Below, one piece after another: positions 1 through 6,300 of a stretch of 10,859 nucleotides of DNA. The translations under genes were made by a program, and so were the position numbers. Source of the stretch: Anaerolineae bacterium (lineage in GTDB: Bacteria; Chloroflexota; Anaerolineae; B4-G1; DUEL01). Position 1 is the stretch's first letter. Every line of letters starts with the position of its first letter. The DNA lies in the NCBI GenBank assembly GCA_029932895.1, contig JAOZPF010000023.1, forward strand, positions 1 through 10,859, in the 5' to 3' direction. Under the pieces are notes generated by a model. The model did not search any database, was not told where the DNA came from, and saw only the letters and a list, made by a program, of their open reading frames with translations.

Positions 1-470
1 CCTTGCCCGCCATCGTACGGCTGACCCTGCGCCTGGCTGGGGTTGGGGCAGACAACGCCAGCGCCATCACCCGCACCACTGCGCTTTTGGCCCTGGCGGC
101 CTGGTACGCCCTCCAGGTAAAACGGAGCTTCCGGCATCCCGACCAGACTCTCTCCCACGCCTACCAGTTCACCGCCTTTCTCCTCCTGTTCGTCACTCCC
201 TGGTTCCAGCCCTGGTACATAACGTGGCTCATACCACTGGCTGCCCTTCTGCCAAGCTCCATCGCCCGCCCCCAGAGCGGCCTCTTTAGCTTTAGCGTGA
301 TCGGCGCGTACGTCGTCTATGGCTTTGTCTGGTTCTGGATCCCGCACACCGCCAACTGGGGAAACTGCCTGGGCATCAATTTGATGGCCGTCGGCACCAC
401 CTATCTTCTCCCCTGGGCCTATACGGCCTGGCAGGGACTGCGGACCGCTCACTCTACCAGCAGCGGCTGA
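1..470 (+). CDS. C-terminal part of a multi-span membrane glycosyltransferase-like protein (5' end outside window)
   Basis: The reading frame is open from the left edge and stops with TGA at 468-470, so only about the last 155 residues are present. They are strongly hydrophobic, with about four likely membrane spans separated by short polar loops. A short aromatic motif, TPWFQPWYITWL, lies before a span; such Trp/Pro/Tyr-rich motifs are common in the last third of polyprenol-phosphate-sugar-dependent glycosyltransferases of the GT87 (DUF2029) and mannosyltransferase type. The catalytic acidic residues of that family are N-terminal and would lie outside the window, so the enzyme class is inferred. 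The protein would sit in the cytoplasmic membrane and may add sugars to lipid carriers or envelope glycans. It is separated from the next gene by about 106 bases with a candidate promoter, so it is probably not part of the following operon. Confidence 0.6.
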   Translation, partial: LPAIVRLTLRLAGVGADNASAITRTTALLALAAWYALQVKRSFRHPDQTLSHAYQFTAFLLLFVTPWFQPWYITWLIPLAALLPSSIARPQSGLFSFSVIGAYVVYGFVWFWIPHTANWGNCLGINLMAVGTTYLLPWAYTAWQGLRTAHSTSSG

Positions 471-540
471 AGCCTCGATCCCGACCGCGATTCCGACAAC
501 GCCGATTGCCCTTCACTCGCCTTTGATAAGCTCCCCTCAT

Positions 541-569
541 TTGCGCCAACAGGCGATTTAGTGTACCAT
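541..569 (+). promoter_or_regulatory. Candidate promoter of the signalling operon
   Basis: The -35-like TTGCGC (541-546) and -10-like TACCAT (564-569) are separated by 17 bases. The matches to consensus are partial (three and four of six). Transcription would begin about 7 bases after the -10 box, at or next to the ATG at 577. No Shine-Dalgarno sequence precedes that ATG, which fits a leaderless mRNA. This is the only intergenic gap ahead of the six-gene run, so a promoter is expected somewhere here. Confidence 0.35.
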
Positions 570-582
570 ATCAACAATGGTA
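564..582 (+). repeat. Short inverted repeat over the start codon of the first operon gene
   Basis: TACCAT (564-569) and ATGGTA (577-582) are perfect reverse complements separated by 7 bases. The left arm coincides with the candidate -10 box and the right arm with the ATG start codon. It could be a small operator or an mRNA hairpin that blocks initiation, but a 6-bp arm pair can easily arise by chance. Confidence 0.3.
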
Positions 583-1284
583 AGCGAGCCGAGTTCCCTG
601 AGCCAAATCCTCCTCGCCGAGGAGGCCTCGTCAATGCAGGAGGCGATGACCATCGTGCGCCTGAACGAGGGCGAGGTCCTCTTCCGCCGCGGCGACCTCG
701 GCGATGCCTTTTACATCATCAAGGCGGGGCAGGTGCGCATCTATACCGCCGATGAGGACGGGCAAGAACTTACCCTCGCCACCCTGGGGCCGGGTGAATC
801 ATTCGGCGAGATCGCCCTCCTCGATGCCCGCCCCCGCTCAGCCAGCGTGATCGCTCTCCGCCCGACCGTACTCCATCGGCTCAGCCGCGACGACTTTTTA
901 AACCGCGTGCACGCCTCCCCCACCCTGATCCAGGCCGTGATCCGCCTGATGAGCGGACGGGTCCGCAATCTAACCGACTATATCGAGAGAATGGGGTACT
1001 GGGCCTCCCTCGTCGCCGAGGGGGAGTATGACGAAGCTGTCGAGAACATTCAGCAGACCCATGGCAGTGGGAACCGTACCCTCGCTGCCGTCGCCGATGC
1101 GGTAAAAGACATGGTACAGGCCATCCAGGCCCGCGAGGAACGGCTGAAGCAGGAGCTAACCCGCCTGCGTATCCAGATCGACCAGACCAAGCGAGAACAA
1201 GAAGTGGCCGAGATAACCGGGACCGAGTACTTCCAAACGCTGGTCCAACAAGCACAAAAGCTCCGGCGGGGGAAGACATCGTAA
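577..1284 (+). CDS. Cyclic-nucleotide-binding domain protein with helical tail, no DNA-binding domain
   Basis: Protein of 235 residues. Residues about 20-125 form a cyclic-nucleotide-binding beta-roll: the early GEVLFRRGD strand-turn, the GDAFYII strand, and the phosphate-binding cassette FGEIALLDARPRSASV at 76-91. The Glu (E78) and Arg (R87) that hold the ribose and cyclic phosphate in CRP and protein kinase A are both present, so binding of cAMP or cGMP is plausible. The CRP helix-turn-helix is absent. Residues about 125-235 are helical and charged, probably a coiled coil, ending in the motif VAEITGTEYFQ, which recurs almost unchanged in the next protein. The ATG at 577 has no Shine-Dalgarno sequence, and a leaderless transcript may explain that. 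It ends 3 bases before the next gene. It is probably a cytoplasmic second-messenger sensor acting by protein contact, possibly forming a heteromer with its paralogue. Confidence 0.9.
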   Translation: MVSEPSSLSQILLAEEASSMQEAMTIVRLNEGEVLFRRGDLGDAFYIIKAGQVRIYTADEDGQELTLATLGPGESFGEIALLDARPRSASVIALRPTVLHRLSRDDFLNRVHASPTLIQAVIRLMSGRVRNLTDYIERMGYWASLVAEGEYDEAVENIQQTHGSGNRTLAAVADAVKDMVQAIQAREERLKQELTRLRIQIDQTKREQEVAEITGTEYFQTLVQQAQKLRRGKTS

Positions 1285-1287
1285 CTC

Positions 1288-2808
1288 ATGAACGACCAAG
1301 AGAAGCTGATCCGCGCCCTCATCAGCCGCGAAGTCGCATCCCTCCACGACGTGATGGAGACAGTCCACTTGGCCGACGGCGAGGTTCTCTTCCACCGCGG
1401 CGACCCCGGTGACGCTTTCTACATCGTCGAATCTGGCCATGTGCGTATCTATACCTACGACGAGGAGGGAAAAGAACTAACCCTCAACACTCTGGAACGC
1501 GGCGATGCCTTTGGCGAGCTGGCGCTGGTCGACAGCCGCCCCCGCTCGGCCAGCGTGGTCGCCGTCGGCCCGGCCACCCTGCGCCGCCTCGACCGAGACG
1601 CCTTTCTGGCCAAAGTGCACAGCTCCCCCGCCCTCTCCCAAGCCGTGATCCAACTCCTCGGCGACCGCGCCCGCCATATGATCAGCTACGTCGAGTGGTT
1701 GGGTCAGTGGACCCGCCTGGTCGCCGAGGGGCACTATGACCAGGCTATGAAGAGCCTGCAAAGCAGCAAGGACGTTGAGGACGACGCCCTGCTCGCCGTC
1801 GCCGACGCCGTCGAGAGTATGGTCAGGGTGGTGCGGGAACGGGAGGAAGCGCTCCGTCTGAAGGTAGCCGAACTGCGCATCCAGATCGACGAGGAGAAAC
1901 GACGACAACACGTAGCCGAGATCACCGAGACCGACTATTTCCAGGAATTGGTCCAGCACGCCCGCCAGATGCGGGAACAACGTGACCGCAATCGGGCCGA
2001 GTTTGGGCAGAAGCAAATTGCAAAGGAGGTTCTCATGGCCAAGATCATCTCTATCCACTCCTTTCGGGGAGGCACGGGCAAATCGAACATCAGCGCCAAT
2101 GTCGCCGTGCAACTGGCCCTGCGGGGCAAGCGCGTGGGCGTCATCGACACGGACATCCAGTCCCCCGGCATCCACGTCCTCTTTGGGATCAACGAGGACA
2201 ACATCGGCAAGGCCCTGAACGACTATCTGTGGGGTCGGTGCAAGATCGAAGAGGCCGCCCACGACATGAGCGGCAAGGTCGGCGAGGGCAAGACCGGCCT
2301 CAAGCCCAAAAGCATCTACCTCATCCCCTCCAGCCTGCGCGCCGGAGAGATCGCCCGCGTTCTGCGCGAGGGATACGATGTCGGCTTGCTCAATGAGGGT
2401 TTCCAGGCCCTCATCGACGAACTGGGGTTGGACTATCTGGTCATCGACACACACCCCGGCCTGAACGAGGAAACGCTCCTCTCCATCGCCATCTCCAACA
2501 CCCTGTTCGTCGTGATGCGGCCCGACCAGCAGGACTTTCAGGGCACAGCGGTCACGGTGGACGTGGCCCGGAAACTAGAGGTCCCCGACCTGTTTCTGAT
2601 CATCAACAAAGCTCTCTCTTCCTACGACTTTGACGACCTGAAGCAGCACGTGGAAGAGATCTATGACTGCCCGGTGGCTACGATCATCCCCCTCTCCGAA
2701 GACGTGGCTCGTCTGGCCTCGGCCGGCATCTTTACCCTCGTGCATCCAGACCACAAGGTATCCAGGGCCATCGCCAAGATCGTCGACGTCGTCGAGGCAA
2801 CAAGATAG
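1288..2808 (+). CDS. Cyclic-nucleotide-binding domain fused to a MinD/ParA-type ATPase
   Basis: Protein of 506 residues in two parts. Residues 1-249 are a paralogue of the preceding protein: a cNMP domain with cassette FGELALVDSRPRSASV (E77 and R86 retained), a coiled-coil-like helix, and VAEITETDYFQ. Residues 250-506 are a deviant-Walker ATPase: FRGGTGKSN at 259-267 (Walker A, K265), VIDTDIQSPG around 285-294 (D289), and a switch II/Walker B LVIDTHPGL at 384-392 (D387). The usual signature lysine of KGGxGK is Arg (R260). No obvious C-terminal membrane-targeting helix is seen. The ATPase would dimerise on ATP, and ligand binding to the N-terminal half could gate this. The start ATG at 1288 follows the upstream stop by 3 bases with only a weak GGGGGAAG ribosome site. 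A strong internal start lies at the domain border (see the 2035 entry), so the fusion and a free ATPase may both be made. Confidence 0.88.
   Translation: MNDQEKLIRALISREVASLHDVMETVHLADGEVLFHRGDPGDAFYIVESGHVRIYTYDEEGKELTLNTLERGDAFGELALVDSRPRSASVVAVGPATLRRLDRDAFLAKVHSSPALSQAVIQLLGDRARHMISYVEWLGQWTRLVAEGHYDQAMKSLQSSKDVEDDALLAVADAVESMVRVVREREEALRLKVAELRIQIDEEKRRQHVAEITETDYFQELVQHARQMREQRDRNRAEFGQKQIAKEVLMAKIISIHSFRGGTGKSNISANVAVQLALRGKRVGVIDTDIQSPGIHVLFGINEDNIGKALNDYLWGRCKIEEAAHDMSGKVGEGKTGLKPKSIYLIPSSLRAGEIARVLREGYDVGLLNEGFQALIDELGLDYLVIDTHPGLNEETLLSIAISNTLFVVMRPDQQDFQGTAVTVDVARKLEVPDLFLIINKALSSYDFDDLKQHVEEIYDCPVATIIPLSEDVARLASAGIFTLVHPDHKVSRAIAKIVDVVEATR
2022..2030 (+). promoter_or_regulatory. 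Strong internal ribosome binding site inside the fusion gene
   Basis: AAAGGAGGT at 2022-2030 is almost the full complement of the 16S rRNA tail. Its GGAGG core ends 5 bases before an in-frame ATG at 2035. That ATG lies exactly where the cNMP/coiled-coil part ends and the ATPase begins. It is stronger than the site in front of the annotated start at 1288 and resembles the sites that precede the downstream genes. Confidence 0.65.
2035..2808 (+). CDS. Possible separately translated MinD/ParA-type ATPase (internal start, same frame as the fusion)
   Basis: This is the ATPase half of the 1288-2808 reading frame, read from its own ATG. It gives a protein of 257 residues beginning MAKIISIHSF, the usual length and N-terminus of a stand-alone MinD/ParA ATPase, with the P-loop starting about ten residues in. 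The AAAGGAGGT site at 2022-2030 supports initiation here. The preceding cNMP protein (577-1284) ends shortly after the shared YFQ motif, at a position corresponding to about 13 residues before this ATG. A history of two adjacent genes whose intervening stop was lost, or never present, is therefore plausible. Whether the cell makes the fusion, the free ATPase or both cannot be decided from sequence alone. A free ATPase could dimerise with the fused form and be placed under cyclic-nucleotide control. Confidence 0.45.
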   Translation: MAKIISIHSFRGGTGKSNISANVAVQLALRGKRVGVIDTDIQSPGIHVLFGINEDNIGKALNDYLWGRCKIEEAAHDMSGKVGEGKTGLKPKSIYLIPSSLRAGEIARVLREGYDVGLLNEGFQALIDELGLDYLVIDTHPGLNEETLLSIAISNTLFVVMRPDQQDFQGTAVTVDVARKLEVPDLFLIINKALSSYDFDDLKQHVEEIYDCPVATIIPLSEDVARLASAGIFTLVHPDHKVSRAIAKIVDVVEATR

Positions 2809-2818
2809 GAGGCCATAT

Positions 2819-3034
2819 ATGGTCTGCCACAAGTGCGGCGAGCCGGCCATTGGCGTCTGCATCTTCTGCGGCCGGGGCGTGTGCAAGGATCACTACACGA
2901 CAACCCTGCCTACGATGCTGGCGATGTACCTCGGCAGGAATGAAACCCCCAAGACGGTGGTCGTCTCCAACGTCCTCTGGTGTGGCGAGTGCCGACCGCA
3001 GCCAGAGCCGGTCGAGATGCCAGAGTTCTACTAG
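2819..3034 (+). CDS. Small B-box-like zinc-finger protein
   Basis: Protein of 71 residues, not assigned to a named family. Metal-ligand candidates are spaced as in a compact treble-clef or B-box-like finger: C3/C6 (CHKC), C14/C17 (CIFC), C22 and H25 (CKDH), and a late pair C55/C58 (CGEC), enough for two zinc ions. Only the segment at about 30-54 between the third and fourth groups lacks ligands. The ATG at 2819 is favoured by AGGAGG at 2807-2812, 6 bases upstream, which overlaps the stop codon of the ATPase gene; a longer frame upstream would only be an overlap in another phase. Ten bases separate the two genes and 10 the next, so it belongs to the same transcript. Bacterial proteins of this type are usually adaptor or protein-binding modules; the role here is unknown. 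It could contact the ATPase or the winged-helix protein. Confidence 0.8.
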   Translation: MVCHKCGEPAIGVCIFCGRGVCKDHYTTTLPTMLAMYLGRNETPKTVVVSNVLWCGECRPQPEPVEMPEFY

Positions 3035-3044
3035 GAGGTGAAGC

Positions 3045-3374
3045 ATGGGCATCTTCGACAGCCTGGGTAAAAAGATCAAAACACAGGAAGAGGGGATCCG
3101 CGTCTCCGACCTGCTAGAACTCCCCCGTACTATGCGGACGTTGATGAACCGCGTCATCCGGGACAAGGAAATAACGGTCGAGGCCGCCGCCGAACACGTC
3201 GACGAGACTCCTGAAAAGGCCAAAGAGTTGCTAGATACTCTGGTCGAAAAAGGATACCTCCTGCGGGAGGAGCAAGAGAGCGGACCGATCTACCGCGTCT
3301 ACTATGGCCGCACGCACCCCTCCGAGATTCCAGGAAGCTTGTGGGCTGCACTGGAGGAGAAGCTGGAGGATTGA
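3045..3374 (+). CDS. Small winged-helix protein with amphipathic N-terminus
   Basis: Protein of 109 residues. Residues about 28-90 look like a winged helix: a first helix (RTMRTLMNRVIRD), then ITVEAAAEHVDETPEKAKELL as the helix-turn-helix pair (43-63), then LVEKGYLLREE leading into a beta wing around SGPIYRVYYG (79-88). This arrangement is shared by MarR- and ArsR-like regulators and by winged-helix protein-interaction modules, so DNA binding is plausible but not shown. The N-terminus MGIFDSLGKKIK places I3, F4, L7 and I11 on one helical face with lysines on the other, like short membrane-binding helices. AGGAGGT at 3033-3039, 5 bases before the ATG and overlapping the previous stop, fixes the start. 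The stop overlaps the likely TTG start of the cyclase gene, suggesting translational coupling. It may be the output or adaptor of the system. Confidence 0.8.
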   Translation: MGIFDSLGKKIKTQEEGIRVSDLLELPRTMRTLMNRVIRDKEITVEAAAEHVDETPEKAKELLDTLVEKGYLLREEQESGPIYRVYYGRTHPSEIPGSLWAALEEKLED

Positions 3375-6300
3375 GCGAGAAGCTAGGCGCTACCTGGGTC
3401 GAGCTGCTGCGTCGCCTGGCTCCCCTCCTCTCAACCGATCTCTTCGACCGCCTGCGCACCTCGGCCCTCCCCATCCTTGACGCTGGCCAGGAGGTCGCCT
3501 CTTCCCCTTCCACGGCAGAGCGTCGGTTCGGCACTCTGCTCCACGAGGCGATCACCTCCCTGGACTCGCTGCACCACAAGCTCGCCACCTTCTTCCCGCG
3601 CTACCTGCTTGAGCTCGCCCCCACTCCCGGCCAACCCCACGGCGAGCGACTGGGCGGCACGTTTATCTTTGCCGACGTCACCGGATTCACGGCCCTCACG
3701 GGTGAGCTCTCCCGGCGCGGCAGCGAGGGGCTGGAGGAGATGAACCGCTTGATGCGCGATCTCTTTGGCGCGCTCCTCGACCCCCTTCTGACCTCCGGTG
3801 GAGACTTGATCATGTTCGCCGGGGACGCGGCGCTGGCCTACCTCCCCGCACGCCCCGAGGGGCAGGACGCCCGCTGGGCAACGCGGACCGCGCTGCGGTT
3901 GGTCGAGGCTATCCGCCCCTTCCGCCAGATCGAGACACCATACGGCACCTTTTCCCTGACGATGAGCGCTGGCGTCGAGCGCGGCGATTGCTTCGCCGCC
4001 GTCGTCGGCACCCGCCAGCGAATGGAACTGCTCATCTCCGGCGGCCCGGTCCAGAGCGCAATGGCAACCGAAGCGCTGGCCGAACCGGGGGAGGTGGCTA
4101 TCGGGCCAAACATCCGCCCCTTTGTGCAGGACGAATTCGTCATTCAAGGCAACATCGTCCGTGGCGTTCGGGGCGGCGAGCTGACCGACTATGAACCGGT
4201 CCTCCCCACCCGCCGCCGTGGTCGCCTCTCCGCCCTCCTCAGCCGCCGCATCCCCGACCTCCTCCAGGACCTGGAACAAGCTCTGGAGCGGGTGGAAGGA
4301 CTGGTCCCCTTTATCTCGCCTACCCTCTTTGCCCAGATCGCCCGCGGGGAGGACTTTCGCCAACACCCACCGGTGGCGATCCAGTTCGTCAACATCCTGG
4401 GCATCGAGGAGCTGGCCCTCGGCCCCGCCGGTCCCGAGCAGGCCACCGCCGTCCTCCAACGGTACTTTGTCCAGGCTCAGGAGATCGTGGCCGAGCGCGA
4501 GGGCATCGTCAACCAGATGGTCCCCTACGCCAAGGGCTTTGTCCTCCTCAACCCCTTTGGCGCGCCCACTCATCACGAGGGCGTCCCTCGCCTGGCTGCC
4601 TCCGCCGCTCTCGAGTTGGCCAGCACACTGGAACAGGTGAACGAGGAATTTGGGTTGGACCCGCCGCTGGCGCAGCGGACCGGCATGGCATATGATCGCA
4701 TCTTTACCGGCGAAATCGGCTACCTCCACCGCCGCGAATACGTCGTCGCCGGCCCTTCTGTCAACCTGGCCGCCCGGCTGATGGGCAAGGCCGACCCCGG
4801 TCAGATCGTGCTCGACCCCGCCGCTTGGGAAGCAGTGGAGGAGGATTTTTCCGCCACCCCCCTCCTCCCCATCCCCCTCAAGGGCATCGCCAAACCGGTA
4901 CCACGGTTCGCGCTGGACGGGTTGCAGAGGGGCAAGGACCTCCACGCCACCGATTACCCCGTGGTGGGGCGGAGGCGGGAGCTGGCAGTGGTGGACACGC
5001 TGCTGGACGAGGCCGTCGCCGGACGCGGCACCGCCCTGGCCCTGGTCGGCGCACCCGGCATGGGGAAGAACTATCTCGCCGTCGCTATCGCGGGACGGGC
5101 AAGGGACAGAGGAATGACGGTCCTCACTGGCCGTTGCCACGCCTTTACCCAGAACGTTCCCTACAAACCGTGGGCCGGCCTGGTCGGCCAGTTGTTCCAG
5201 TTGGACACCGCGCCGTCCCCCAAAATTCGCCGCCAGCGGCTACAGGGCTGGCTGGCTCACTTTGAGCTGGCCCCGTACTTTCCCGCCTTTGCCGACCTCT
5301 TGGACCTCCAGGCCACCCAACTGGACGACCGGATCACCCCCACCAGCCAGCAGGGGCCCAGCCTCTTTGCGGCGCTTCAGCGGCAGGCGCAGCGGGGGGA
5401 GACAGGGGCCTGGGAACTGGCCGCGCTGCTGAGTGAGCGCACCGCCGACACAGGGGGCACGCCGGAGAAAGAGGCCGGTCCATCGATCTGGGAACTGCTG
5501 CAGGAGAGGGCTTCTATCCCCCGCGGCCTTCACGCTCTCCTCGAACGACAGGCAGCGCAGAAACCAACCCTGGTCGTCATTGAGGACCTGCAATGGATGG
5601 ACCCCGACTCGCGGCAGGTACTGGAGCGCGTCGCCGCGGCTGCCCGACAATGGGCGCTGTTCCTGTTGGTCACCGCCCGCCCAGGCAGTGCGTGGGCAGG
5701 AGACCGCATCGCCCTCCCGCCCCTGGTGGACGCCGATAGCGAAGCGTTGGCTGGATTGGCGCTGCGGGCAACTCGCCTGGCGCCCGACCTCTCCGCCTGG
5801 CTACTCGAGAGGACCAAGGGCAACCCCCTCTTTGTCACCACCTATTGCAAGGCCCTGCGCCACGCTTCCGCGGTCGTCGTGGACCCTGCCACGGGCGAGG
5901 CGCGGTGGAGCGGACCGCCACCCCCGCTTCCCCTTTCCCTCCAGGAGCTCTTGTTGGCTCAGGTGAATCAGCTAGATAAACAGGGGCGCGAAATGGTGCA
6001 ACGGGGCGCGGTGATCGGCGACACGATGCCGGCCTGGTTGCTCTCTCGCCTATGCCAGGGCGTTCTCTCTGCCAACCAACTGACCACAGCACTGGAACAG
6101 GCCGCCCGACGCTCTTTTATCGCTCCCCCGCCGCCTGCCCAGACGTACATCTTTAGCAGCCAGTCCCTCCACGACGCCGTCTACACTGCCCTCGCCCACG
6201 CCCTCCGCAGGAGCTGGCACGAACAAACGGGGGATCTGCTGACCGAGGCCGACGAGGCGACCCGCTATGAACGGCTGGAGCAGATCGCCTATCACTATAG

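Noticed and set aside
471..576. Terminator or small gene in the first intergenic region
   Set aside because: No stable stem with a T-run and no open frame with a ribosome site was seen; only the candidate promoter and small inverted repeat near 541-582 stand out.
577..2035. Classical CRP/FNR transcription factors
   Set aside because: The cNMP domains are followed by coiled-coil-like helices, and no CRP-type helix-turn-helix is present in either protein.
1477..2454. Minus-strand open frame (325 codons) opposite the cNMP-ATPase fusion
   Set aside because: Its translation is a Leu/Val/Asp-rich antisense shadow of the cNMP and P-loop domains, with no ribosome site or motif of its own.
2663..2818. 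Longer version of the zinc-finger gene starting inside the ATPase gene
   Set aside because: The extra residues lie in another phase of the well-supported ATPase sequence and are Ser/Pro/Arg-rich. The ATG at 2819 has an ideal AGGAGG site.
3431..5140. Long minus-strand open frame (569 codons) opposite the cyclase gene
   Set aside because: The plus strand here encodes clear cyclase domains with conserved active-site motifs. High-GC genes commonly leave open antisense frames, and the antisense product shows no recognisable motif.
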